From Gaoshiqia sp050178015 (GTDB lineage: Bacteria; Bacteroidota; Bacteroidia; Bacteroidales; Prolixibacteraceae), in contig JBFXGM010000019.1 of NCBI GenBank assembly GCA_050178015.1, positions 30,898 to 94,897 on the forward strand: a stretch of DNA of 64,000 bases, in the 5' to 3' direction. The notes beneath the pieces are model-generated. The model had not been told where the DNA came from. It was given only the letters and a program-made list of their open reading frames with translations, and did not search any database. This document shows, in pieces, positions 8,612-16,212 of the stretch (position 1 is its first letter; each line of letters opens with the position of its first letter). The translations under genes were made by a program, and so were the position numbers.

Positions 8612-9238
8612 TTATTGGCTCAGGGAACTTTCAAAATCGAGCCTGTTTTTGATGGAGCGCCCCAAGGTGAGTTCGTCGGCATATTCCAGCTCATCGCCCA
8701 CCGAAACGCCCCGGGCCAGGGTGGATATCCTGACTTTAAAATCTTTTAGCTTTTTGTATAAAAAGAAGTTGGTGGTGTCGCCCTCCATGGTGGTGCTCAG
8801 GGCCAAAATCACTTCGGCAACATTTCCGCTGCGCACCCGTTCGATGAGCGAGTTAATTTCCAGATCGGCCGGGCCCACGCCATCCATGGGCGAAATGATG
8901 CCCCCCAGCACATGATACAGCCCTGTAAATTGGCGCGTATTCTCAATGGCCATCACATCGCGGATGTTTTCCACCACGCAAATGATCTCGGGAAGGCGGT
9001 CGGGCTGGCTGCAGATGTTGCAGATGTCACCATCGGAAATGTTGTGGCAAACCTTGCAATGCTTGATTTCCGTTCGTGCCTGGATGATACTGTGCCCGAA
9101 TATTTCCACATCGGCTACATCCTGTTTCAGCAGGTGAAGCACCAGGCGAAGGGCAGTCTTCCTTCCGATACCGGGGAGCTTGGCAAACTCGTTCACAGCG
9201 TTCTCCAGCAGGCGGGAAGGAAATTTCTCGGTCATCAT
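8612..9238 (-). CDS. recR: Recombination mediator protein RecR
   Basis: 208 residues. It contains the helix-hairpin-helix LPGIGRKTALRLVLHLL, a zinc finger (CKVCHNISDGDICNIC), and the Toprim domain starting at ICVVENIRDVMAIE, with GGIISPMDGVGP. RecR works with RecO and RecF to load RecA on gapped DNA. Length and domain order are standard. Two ATG codons (9238 and 9235) are possible starts. It is the first gene of a minus-strand unit with the glycosyltransferase and GNAT genes, an association without obvious functional logic. Confidence 0.96.
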   Translation of the reverse strand: MMTEKFPSRLLENAVNEFAKLPGIGRKTALRLVLHLLKQDVADVEIFGHSIIQARTEIKHCKVCHNISDGDICNICSQPDRLPEIICVVENIRDVMAIENTRQFTGLYHVLGGIISPMDGVGPADLEINSLIERVRSGNVAEVILALSTTMEGDTTNFFLYKKLKDFKVRISTLARGVSVGDELEYADELTLGRSIKNRLDFESSLSQ

Positions 9239-9564
9239 ATATGTCTGTTTTTTAGAAGGCCAAATTTAATAAGCCAAACCCAATTCGGGGCAGGAAGTTG
9301 CCTTTTTCTTTCCGGTAACTGCTTCGGAAGAGATGACAGGCAAACATTCATCCTGCTGAATGGCATGTCCCTTTCTTCGATTGGGATGCTTTAGGAAATG
9401 TTTTCTGATTTTGAGCGCATTCACGGCTCTCGATTTTTTTTAATATGATTAAATTTAATGGATCAAGCTGTTTGTTATTGTTTTTTGAGCCCTGTATGTC
9501 CTGAAATTTAAGTGCTCAGGAATGGATACACGGTGCCGTTAGCTTGATCTAAAATCGGATTGTT
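9239..9564. other. Intergenic region between recR and the oxidoreductase gene
   Basis: This 326-bp stretch separates two divergent genes and should hold promoters for both. I see no open frame with protein-like composition, no clean TAnnTTTG box on the plus strand and no strong hairpin. It is AT-rich in its right half. Confidence 0.5.
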
Positions 9565-11037
9565 ATGAAGGAATCAGCTTCACCCACCAACATGTCCAGA
9601 CGCCATTTTCTGGGCGTTGCCGGAACCGCGGCAAGTGTTTTTACCATCCTCCCCAGCTATGCTGTTTCGGGGCTCGGGCATATTGCCCCCAGTGATAAAC
9701 TGAACATTGCCGGGATCGGAGTGGGCGGCAAAGGTCGGGAAAACCTGGCCAATATGCCCGGACAAAATATCGTGGCCCTGTGCGATGTGGATTGGGAATA
9801 TGCCCGTCCTGTATTTAAAAAATATCCCAAAGCAAAGCAGTATAAAGATTTCCGGGTGATGCTCGATCAGCAAAAAGATATAGATGCCGTGGTGATTGCC
9901 ACGCCCGACCATACTCATGCGGTGGCCGCCATGTGGGCGATGCAGCTGGGCAAGCATGTGTATGTGCAGAAGCCGATGACCCATTCGGTTTGGGAAGCCC
10001 GCCAGCTAACCGAAGCTGCCCGGAAATACCAGGTAGCTACCCAAATGGGCAATGAAGGGCATTCGCAGGAAGAGGTGCGCCTGGTGGCCGAACTGATTTG
10101 GAGTGGCGCTATCGGCGATGTAACGGAAGTGTACGCCACCACCAACCGTCCGATTTGGCCGCAGGGGCTGGAGCGTCCCACCGATAATCAGGCTATTCCG
10201 AAAACGCTCGACTGGGATTTGTTTTTGGGGCCTGCCCCGGAACGGCCTTACCACGAAGCCTATCATCCGTGGAGCTGGCGCGCCTGGTGGGACTTTGGCA
10301 CGGGCGCCTTGGGCGACATGGGCTGCCATGTGATGGATGTGCCTTTCTTCGCTTTGAAATTGAAATACCCCACGGCTGTGCAAGCCAGCAGTACCGTGGT
10401 GAATACCGAGAGCGCCCCGCAAGCCTCGCGCGTGGAATATACTTTCCCCGGGCGCGGCGATATGCCGGCCCTGAAACTGATCTGGAGCGATGGCGGCATC
10501 ATGCCCGGCCGGCCGGTCGAACTTCCGTCCGGAGTGAAAATGGGCGACTGGGGCGGCATGAACCTGTTTATCGGTACCAAAGGGAAAATTATCAGCGGCT
10601 ATTACGGCAACGGGTTTAAGGTGTTGCCCTTCGACCTGGATTATAAGCTGCCGGAGAAAACAATCCCCCGCATTGTGCCCGATCGGCTGGGGGGTGGCCT
10701 GCACGAAATGGACTGGGTGCGCGCCTGCAAGGAAAGCCCGGAAAACCGGATGGAAGCCTGTTCAAATTTCGAATATGCCGGCCCGCTGACCGAAACAGTG
10801 GTCATGGGCAACCTGGCTATCCGCTTGCAGGGCTTGGAACGCGAACTGGCCTGGGATGGCAAAAACATGACCTTCACCAATATTTCATCTTCCGAAAAAG
10901 TGGAACTGATAACCAGTCATCAGTATAAAAAAATTAACATGCTGCCTCAGTTTAAAACCGAAACAACGAAGGTAAACGCGCTGGAGTTTGCCCGCGAAAT
11001 GGTAAAGCACACCTACCGGAAAGGCTGGGGCTGGTAA
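9565..11037 (+). CDS. Gfo/Idh/MocA family oxidoreductase with Tat signal
   Basis: 490 residues. The N-terminus carries a twin-arginine motif (SRRHFLG, residues 11-17) followed by a hydrophobic stretch, so export in folded form with its NAD(P) cofactor is predicted. The dinucleotide fold follows (LNIAGIGVGGKG, ALCDVD), then VVIATPDHTHAVAA and HVYVQKPMTHSVWEA, where the EKP-type motif reads QKP. GALGDMGCHVMD is the C-terminal substrate-domain signature. Secreted members act on sugars and are common in polysaccharide-degrading Bacteroidota; the substrate is unknown. An alternative ATG at 9592 begins right at the twin-Arg motif. It stands alone, with a 216-bp gap to the sigma-factor gene. Confidence 0.92.
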   Translation: MKESASPTNMSRRHFLGVAGTAASVFTILPSYAVSGLGHIAPSDKLNIAGIGVGGKGRENLANMPGQNIVALCDVDWEYARPVFKKYPKAKQYKDFRVMLDQQKDIDAVVIATPDHTHAVAAMWAMQLGKHVYVQKPMTHSVWEARQLTEAARKYQVATQMGNEGHSQEEVRLVAELIWSGAIGDVTEVYATTNRPIWPQGLERPTDNQAIPKTLDWDLFLGPAPERPYHEAYHPWSWRAWWDFGTGALGDMGCHVMDVPFFALKLKYPTAVQASSTVVNTESAPQASRVEYTFPGRGDMPALKLIWSDGGIMPGRPVELPSGVKMGDWGGMNLFIGTKGKIISGYYGNGFKVLPFDLDYKLPEKTIPRIVPDRLGGGLHEMDWVRACKESPENRMEACSNFEYAGPLTETVVMGNLAIRLQGLERELAWDGKNMTFTNISSSEKVELITSHQYKKINMLPQFKTETTKVNALEFAREMVKHTYRKGWGW

Positions 11038-11253
11038 TTCAAATAATAGACCAACAGCACAGGGGAAATTTGCCAACATCAAAATGAAAAGATTGAGCAA
11101 TGAGCTGAATCAGATAAGGGGTGGTTGAATTTAACTTGCAATATATCAGTGGTTTAATGATTTGTATTTTACTTCTTTGCCATACATGAATCGAATAGAA
11201 CGCCATTAAGTAAAGATTTTTACCTTTATCGGATAAAATGAAGAATAATCCGA

Positions 11254-11814
11254 ATGGATACAAAAAAAGTGTTTGATATTTCAGTTTGGGTTGACAGCTA
11301 CACGCCAGAGTTGTATTCATGGGCGGTCCACAAAGTATCTCATGAAGAACTGGCCCGCGACCTGGTGCAGGATACCTTTCTTGCGGCGGTGGAAAGACTA
11401 CAGCATTTTAAAGGGGACAGTTCGCCGAAAACATGGCTGTTCAGCATTCTCAACCACAAAATCATCGACCATTACCGCAAAAAAGTGAACCAACCTCCAA
11501 CCTGCGAAAATCAATCGTTCTCACTTTTTTTTGAAGCAGGCGGAGAGTGGCACGAAAACAAAAAACCCAGGGCTTGGGAGCATGAGGACGATAATCAAGT
11601 CCTTGATGATCCGGAATTTCAGCGGGTACTGAAAATGTGTTTGGATGCTCTTCCTGAAAAATGGAGTGCTTCAGTTAAGTTGAAATACCTGCTGGAAAAG
11701 AACGGTGACGAGATCTGTCAGGAATTGGGAATTACCCCGTCTAATTTTTGGCAGATCATTCACCGGGCCAAACTTCAGCTTCGTGATTGTGTGGAAAAAA
11801 ACTGGTTCTTTTGA
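11254..11814 (+). CDS. ECF-type RNA polymerase sigma factor
   Basis: 186 residues. Region 2 is seen in LARDLVQDTFLAAVERLQHF and the promoter-melting stretch SPKTWLFSILNHKIIDHYRKK; region 4 in ALPEKWSASVKLKYLLEKNG, ending in the helix-turn-helix ELGITPSNFWQIIHRAKLQL. No region 1 or 3 is present, as in extracytoplasmic-function factors. It is followed after 20 bp by a small gene with a H-x3-C-x2-C pattern, a typical anti-sigma position. ECF factors with small zinc-binding partners commonly head HvfA/bufferin metal-RiPP operons, so control of the genes at 12.8-16.7 kb is a reasonable inference, not something the sequence proves. Confidence 0.92.
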   Translation: MDTKKVFDISVWVDSYTPELYSWAVHKVSHEELARDLVQDTFLAAVERLQHFKGDSSPKTWLFSILNHKIIDHYRKKVNQPPTCENQSFSLFFEAGGEWHENKKPRAWEHEDDNQVLDDPEFQRVLKMCLDALPEKWSASVKLKYLLEKNGDEICQELGITPSNFWQIIHRAKLQLRDCVEKNWFF

Positions 11815-11834
11815 CGCCAAATTATTGACCGATT

Positions 11835-12101
11835 ATGAATAAAATAATGCAGATATTATTTCTCTCGTGCCTGAAAGCAACCGGGTTAATAGAGAAAAAA
11901 CTCCACTTTAAACTTTCGTTCAGGGAAAAGATGCAGCTTAAAGCCCATAAAATGATGTGCGAGGCCTGTACCCGCTACGAAAAACAGAGCGAATTTTTGG
12001 AAAAAGGGATTCAATCCTATCAAGCCAAATTACAAGCTGGCACCGATATCGAAAAGCTTAAACAGGATATAAAGATCAGTCTAAAACATTCAGATCACTA
12101 G
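11835..12101 (+). CDS. Small zf-HC2-like protein, putative anti-sigma partner
   Basis: 88 residues. The start, CLKATGLIEKK, resembles the opening of zf-HC2 anti-sigma proteins, and the middle has KAHKMMCEACTRYEKQ, that is H-x3-C-x2-C, as in the zinc-binding anti-sigma domain. No membrane segment is present, so if it acts on the sigma factor it would do so in the cytoplasm, for instance as a redox- or metal-sensitive ligand. The rest is a charged helix. It is 20 bp downstream of the ECF sigma gene and very likely co-transcribed. The role is inferred from position and the Cys/His pattern only. Confidence 0.7.
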   Translation: MNKIMQILFLSCLKATGLIEKKLHFKLSFREKMQLKAHKMMCEACTRYEKQSEFLEKGIQSYQAKLQAGTDIEKLKQDIKISLKHSDH

Positions 12102-12371
12102 GGATCAAATAAAATCTGGTTAATAATCCGGACATAGCGGCTTTCTGTCGAACAGTAACATGAGGATTTTTTTGCAACCCTTGGTGTCCGATCACCACTT
12201 CTCCTGAATTTCAAACTTTCTTCTCCAATTTCTTCAAGTCCTTCGTTGTGGTCGAGATTTCTTATTATCCGCGGGGATAGTTCTTTTCTGAACGATTTCT
12301 CCTGATTTATCGAATGCTAAGGTCCGGAATGGATGATTTGCCCGACGTTTTTCATGACCTTAAATTAGAAA

Positions 12372-12611
12372 GTGATGAAAAAACGGATCGTATTGGCATC
12401 GGGACTGTTGACTGTCATCTTTCTCCGGGCAAACCCGTTTCAACCTGGCATTGTTCTGGAAGATCAGCTGTTTGGCATGAGTGCGTACCTGGATGCCGGT
12501 TTTTGTGCGGCCAATCCGGAGATGCTGCGTGCGGTACGGCCAGGACAAACCATCATCATCCGGGGGCAATGCGATGGGGTGTTTAACGATTTGGTTATCA
12601 GTAGGCTGTAG
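12372..12611 (+). pseudogene. Remnant of a tRNA_anti-like (OB-fold) exported protein
   Basis: A 79-codon frame that starts with a signal-peptide-like MMKKRIVLASGLLTVIFL and ends with MLRAVRPGQTIIIRGQCDGVFNDLVI. The latter matches the C-terminal end of small OB-fold proteins of the tRNA_anti-like type, which usually read L..LK.GQ.V.IKG.C.G...DV.L..C. The central strands expected between these parts (roughly 50-60 residues) appear to be missing, and the final Cys-containing strand is cut short. I therefore treat it as an internally deleted copy, but a short functional protein cannot be excluded. It lies between the sigma-factor pair and the DsrE gene. Confidence 0.4.
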
Positions 12612-12833
12612 TTGTTCGATGAACGACGTCAGGCTGTTCATGTGCCCAAAGTAGGCAGGCAATAACAAACACAAATGGCATAGTGAAGCGGGGCTGTTGT
12701 TCCCGCTTTTCGGCTTTTACGGCTTCCCAAATGAATTGCAGGACAAAAAAAGATGAAATAATCTGTCAGGATTGAACCGGTGATGCGACCATTCCGGTGA
12801 ATTTAAAAATAAGTAGAACTAAAATTTAAAGAG

Positions 12834-13190
12834 ATGACAAAAATTGCTATTGTCGTATTTGCCGACACCAACTCAGTTGAAGCGATGGGTAAAGTATCAA
12901 ACGCGTTTATGCTGGCCAGTGAGGCTATTGAGGCTGGCGACGATTTGAAACTGATTTTCGAAGGCGCCGGGACCAAATGGATTGGCGAACTGGAGAAAGA
13001 AGACCATAAACTGCATGGTTTGTATTCGGGTATCAAGAGCCGCATTACCGGAGCGTGCGATTTTTGCGCCCAAGCCTTTGGTGTTAAAAGTCAGGTCGAA
13101 AAAGCCGGAATCAACTTATTATCCGAATATAGAAGCCACCCCAGTTTGCGCAACCTATTTGCTGACGGCTACCAGGTAATGAGTCTTTAA
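12834..13190 (+). CDS. DsrE family protein
   Basis: 118 residues. TKIAIVVFADTNSVEAMGKVSNAFMLASEAIEAGDDLKLIFEGAG is the alpha/beta start of DsrE/DsrF-like proteins, followed by GACDFCAQAFGVKSQVEKAGI, which places a C-x2-C pair where family members carry their conserved cysteine. DsrE-like proteins handle sulfur transfer or bind small ligands. It is preceded by an AAAGAG stretch just before the ATG. About 100 bp separate it from the HvfA-like precursor on the same strand, so it probably belongs to the metal-RiPP operon. A sulfur-related helper role is inference. Confidence 0.88.
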   Translation: MTKIAIVVFADTNSVEAMGKVSNAFMLASEAIEAGDDLKLIFEGAGTKWIGELEKEDHKLHGLYSGIKSRITGACDFCAQAFGVKSQVEKAGINLLSEYRSHPSLRNLFADGYQVMSL

Positions 13191-13293
13191 AAAAAAAAGT
13201 TACAGGAAATTGTCAGGTTGGCCATTCTTTACGACTATTCAAAAAAATAACAGATCAGAGATAAACGAATTACCAAATTTTAAAAACAGTATT

Positions 13294-13647
13294 ATGGAAA
13301 CGAAAAGAAAACAATTAGTTGCAGGTGTATTTTTTACAAGCGCGATGATTGCCTGCGGAACGTTGGGCGCTAATGCTACAAATGCCTTGTCATTCCGTGA
13401 CCTGGGCAGTGGTTCTGAACTTCGCACCGAGCTGCTCCAATCTAATTCACGTTTTAACCTCGACCAGAAGTGTGGCGCCAAAACCGATTCAACCAAAGTG
13501 GAATCAAAATCCAAGGAAGCCAAGTGTGGCGAGGGAAAATGCGGCGATGACAAAAAGGACAAAAAAGCAGAAGCAAAAAGCACTGATGCTAAAAAAGAGT
13601 CCAAGTCCAAAGAAGCCAAATGTGGCGAAGGAAAATGCGGAAACTAA
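13294..13647 (+). CDS. hvfA: HvfA/bufferin-type metal-binding RiPP precursor
   Basis: 117 residues from the ATG at 13294 (METKRKQLVAGV); the frame stays open upstream to 13210 without protein-like sequence. An N-terminal hydrophobic segment (8-31) acts as a signal or anchor. A DLGSGSELRTELL block (36-48) is followed by a low-complexity K/E/S region with five cysteines: C60, and two copies of EAKCGEGKCG (75-84 and 107-116). EGKCG is the core motif in which MNIO enzymes convert Cys to 5-thiooxazole or oxazolone/thioamide groups that bind copper. The maturase gene follows directly. The two cassettes differ by only the last residue, pointing to a recent internal duplication. Confidence 0.88.
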   Translation: METKRKQLVAGVFFTSAMIACGTLGANATNALSFRDLGSGSELRTELLQSNSRFNLDQKCGAKTDSTKVESKSKEAKCGEGKCGDDKKDKKAEAKSTDAKKESKSKEAKCGEGKCGN

Positions 13648-13654
13648 CCCTTTA

Positions 13655-13686
13655 AAAACAGCTGGCATTGGCTTGCCGGCTGTTTT
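13655..13686 (+). terminator. Hairpin between hvfA and hvfB, likely partial terminator
   Basis: Arms at 13655-13667 and 13674-13686 pair over 13 bp with one G-U pair and a 6-nt loop; the right arm ends in TTTT. It lies in the 78-bp gap between precursor and maturase genes, where partial termination would give more precursor than enzyme transcript. No long T tract follows, so stabilisation of the upstream mRNA is an equally good reading. Confidence 0.5.
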
Positions 13687-13725
13687 CCCTGCTTCATTCA
13701 GGTGAAAACTTAAAGAGAAAACGTC

Positions 13726-14568
13726 ATGATTGGTATAGGTTTCAGAAAAGATTTCGCGGAAGAGTTCCTGGCAGGAGCCCATCTGCAGCCCGATTTTGTT
13801 GAGGTAGCCCCTGAAAACTGGATGAATATCGGCGGGTACTGGAAGAAAGTATTTCAGAGCGTTACCGAAAAATACCCGTTGTTCCTGCATGGCCTGTCGC
13901 TATCGGTGGGAAGCCCGGATGAACTGGATTCCGAATTTCTGCGAAAAATCAAGCAGTTTATTACCGAGAATAAGCCCCGGATTTATTCAGAGCACCTGAG
14001 TTTTGCCAAATGCGACAACGCCCATTTGTACGATCTGCTCCCCATTCCGTTTACCGGAGATGCTGTCAGGCACGTTTCTCAACGTATCCGGCAGGTACAG
14101 GACTTTCTGGAACGGAAAATAGCCATCGAAATTGTCAGCTATTACACGCCGGTTGCCGCCGAAATGTCGGAACTCGATTTTATTTGCTCTGTCATCGAAG
14201 AGGCAGGATGTGACCTGCTGCTCGATGTCAACAACGTGTATGTTAATGGTTTCAACCATCAGTACAATGCGGCTGAATTCATTCGAGAACTTCCGCTCGA
14301 TAAAGTGGCCTACATCCACATGGCCGGGCACGAAAAAGTGGCCGACGACCTGATTATCGACACCCACGGCGAAGCCATCATCGACCCGGTTTACAAGCTC
14401 TTTGAATACACGCTGTCGTTACTTGATCGGGATGTCCCGGTTCTGCTCGAACGCGATTTTAACATCCCCGAGCTGGGAGAACTGCAACGGGAAATTGATC
14501 GCCTGCAGTCGATAAAAAACCATTCACTCAAAAAACAAAGCCATGTACCTGAGCCCAAATACGCATAA
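13726..14568 (+). CDS. hvfB: MNIO (DUF692) RiPP maturase, HvfB-like
   Basis: 280 residues forming the DUF692 TIM barrel of multinuclear non-heme iron-dependent oxidases. The metal ligands of the family are visible: H55 in FLHGLS, E89 in YSEHLS, E135 in IEIVSYY, D167/N169 in LDVNNVYVNG, H198 and H202 in IHMAGH, D212/H214 in DTHG and E242 in LERDFNIPE. These enzymes oxidatively modify cysteines of a partner peptide; the neighbouring EGKCG precursor is the obvious substrate. The gene starts 78 bp after hvfA, past a hairpin, and its last 26 bp overlap the hvfC-like gene, suggesting translational coupling. A complete ligand set argues for an active enzyme. Confidence 0.93.
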   Translation: MIGIGFRKDFAEEFLAGAHLQPDFVEVAPENWMNIGGYWKKVFQSVTEKYPLFLHGLSLSVGSPDELDSEFLRKIKQFITENKPRIYSEHLSFAKCDNAHLYDLLPIPFTGDAVRHVSQRIRQVQDFLERKIAIEIVSYYTPVAAEMSELDFICSVIEEAGCDLLLDVNNVYVNGFNHQYNAAEFIRELPLDKVAYIHMAGHEKVADDLIIDTHGEAIIDPVYKLFEYTLSLLDRDVPVLLERDFNIPELGELQREIDRLQSIKNHSLKKQSHVPEPKYA

Positions 14569-15289
14569 GCACCAGAGCAGCCTGGCGAATTATTGCCGGA
14601 CAGGAAATTACAGCCCGATTCCGGGTGTAAAGGAAAAGAACATGGGCCGCTACCGGGAGTTGGTTTACAATGCGGTGAACGACAGCCTGCAGGCTGCCTA
14701 CCCGCTTACGTATCATTTCCTGGCCAGGGAGGAGTGGGATGCGCTTGTTTTCGGGTTCTTTGCCTCGCATCGTTGCCAGTCGCCCCAGGTTTGGCAAATG
14801 CCCCGCGAATTGTATGAATATGCCGTTGAGACAAACCATCCGCTTTCATCGCGGTACCCGTTCCTGTTTGATTTGTTGCTGTTCGAATGGAAAGAAGTGG
14901 AAGTATATATGATGGAGGATGAGCAAACGCATTCATTTACCGAAAATTTTCCGGGCGATGGCCGTATAGTGCTCAACCCCGAAATCCGGGTGTTGTTGCT
15001 GGAGTATCCGGTGCATTTGAAGAACGCCTCCGAAATTGTACCGGAAGATAAGGGGACTTACTTTGTTTGCCTGCACCGGCATCCGGCAACCGGACGTGTT
15101 TTATTTACGGATGTTCACTATCCCCACGTTCAGGTAATTGAACTGTTGGCTGATCATCCGGCCTCGGAGAAAGAGCTGCTGTCCGTTTTTTTAAACTATG
15201 CCCGGGAGCCCGAAGCGCAACAGGCGCTCAACGATTTCATCTTTGCCTCGCTCAGCTCAAAACTTATTCTTGGTTTTTTAAATAACTAA
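14543..15289 (+). CDS. hvfC: HvfC-like DUF2063 partner protein of the MNIO maturase
   Basis: 248 residues beginning inside the hvfB gene (26-bp overlap). The N-terminal part (about 10-95) follows the DUF2063 pattern: a short LANYCRTGNYSPIPGV segment, then RYRELVYNAVNDSLQAAYPLTYHFLAREEWDALVFGFFASH. The second half resembles the RiPP-recognition wing of HvfC/BufC proteins. In characterised systems this protein binds the precursor leader and presents it to the MNIO enzyme. The N-terminal domain is weaker than in proteobacterial members, so family membership rests on both the motif and the gene order. Confidence 0.85.
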   Translation: MYLSPNTHKHQSSLANYCRTGNYSPIPGVKEKNMGRYRELVYNAVNDSLQAAYPLTYHFLAREEWDALVFGFFASHRCQSPQVWQMPRELYEYAVETNHPLSSRYPFLFDLLLFEWKEVEVYMMEDEQTHSFTENFPGDGRIVLNPEIRVLLLEYPVHLKNASEIVPEDKGTYFVCLHRHPATGRVLFTDVHYPHVQVIELLADHPASEKELLSVFLNYAREPEAQQALNDFIFASLSSKLILGFLNN

Positions 15290-15301
15290 AATTTTACAGG
15301 T

Positions 15302-15817
15302 ATGAGAAAAACAATTTTCTGGTCTGCGTTGGCCTTGATTGTGCTGGCGTTTTCGTTTCAATCGTGCAGTAATGACGCTGAGGAAGAAACAAATCCCGAG
15401 TTTGTTGCCACAGACAGCTCCTTCAGCAATTTTATGAGTTGGGAACTGGAAGCGACCAACCAAGGCCTCGACCCGGCATTGGGGACGGCCCATGCCGGAA
15501 ACGATGAAACCGTTACCCGGATGATCTATTTTAAAAACGGACAAAACCCGGCTGGCGGAACTTATCCGGTGGGTACCATCATGGTCAAGCACTCCAAAAA
15601 TCCGGACCTCTCGGTAAACGAGTTTGCGGCCATGGTAAAACGGGGCAATAATTTCAATCCCGGCGGGGGCGATTGGGAATGGTTCATGCTCAATGCCGAT
15701 GGAACCATAGCAACCGACCCTGCATCAGGCCTGAAAATGCGCGGCGCAAACCTGATGAACGGGATGGGCGTGGCCTGCCACACGGCTGGCTTCACCGATT
15801 TTTCGATTACCAAGTAA
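15302..15817 (+). CDS. Cytochrome P460-like lipoprotein with an altered heme motif
   Basis: 171 residues. A signal peptide ends in a lipobox (FQSC, Cys22), so the protein is membrane-anchored on the periplasmic or outer side. The body follows cytochrome P460 domains: YPVGTIMVKHS, FAAMVKRGNNFNPGGGDWEWFML, and the terminal GANLMNGMGVACHTAGFTDF. P460 proteins carry a C-x-x-C-H heme-attachment motif at that last position. Here the first cysteine is Gly156, leaving only C159-H160, so heme would be attached by a single thioether or not covalently. It follows hvfC by 12 bp and precedes the GDCCVxC gene. A redox or metal-related role in the same operon is inferred. Confidence 0.82.
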   Translation: MRKTIFWSALALIVLAFSFQSCSNDAEEETNPEFVATDSSFSNFMSWELEATNQGLDPALGTAHAGNDETVTRMIYFKNGQNPAGGTYPVGTIMVKHSKNPDLSVNEFAAMVKRGNNFNPGGGDWEWFMLNADGTIATDPASGLKMRGANLMNGMGVACHTAGFTDFSITK

Positions 15818-15925
15818 GCGTTGGCTAATGCACATGGTCGGGGGCTGAACAGGGAAGCACACTTTTCGGCCCCGGCTTTAGTGTAATATCGTTATCGTCA
15901 GATTAGGAAAAAGTAAATTCCGGAT

Positions 15926-16135
15926 ATGAATACAATTGTCTTTTCGGTGATCACCTGCCCGTATTGCGGCCATCAGGCCACTGAAAAAATGCCAATGGAT
16001 TCTTGCCAGTTTTTTTATACATGCAAAAAATGCCAGGCTGTTTTGCGCCCCAAACCGGGTGACTGTTGCGTGTATTGTTCGTATGGTTCGGTAAAATGCC
16101 CGTCAAAACAGGCTGACTGTGACCGTCTCCACTGA
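15926..16135 (+). CDS. GDCCVxC domain-containing small cysteine-rich protein
   Basis: 69 residues with eleven cysteines. The N-terminal part holds C-x2-C at 11-14 and the middle another C-x2-C at 34-37, a possible zinc ribbon. The C-terminal part reads PGDCCVYCSYGSVKCPSKQ, the signature of the GDCCVxC family, in which the GDCC position is selenocysteine in some organisms; here both residues are ordinary Cys. Family members are often beside mercury, arsenic or copper handling genes. Position between the P460-like lipoprotein and the DoxX gene supports a metal- or thiol-related function, which is inferred. Confidence 0.85.
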   Translation: MNTIVFSVITCPYCGHQATEKMPMDSCQFFYTCKKCQAVLRPKPGDCCVYCSYGSVKCPSKQADCDRLH

Positions 16136-16212
16136 AAATTGCGTTTCTGTCAGGATTTCCCATCGTCGGCGACTATATCACAGTAACACATAAAATCTTA
16201 AAAATAATAACG

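Noticed and set aside
15839..15875. Terminator after the P460-like lipoprotein gene
   Set aside because: An 11-bp stem with one mismatch and a 15-nt loop, but no T tract follows, and two same-strand operon-like genes come after it; at most a weak attenuator.
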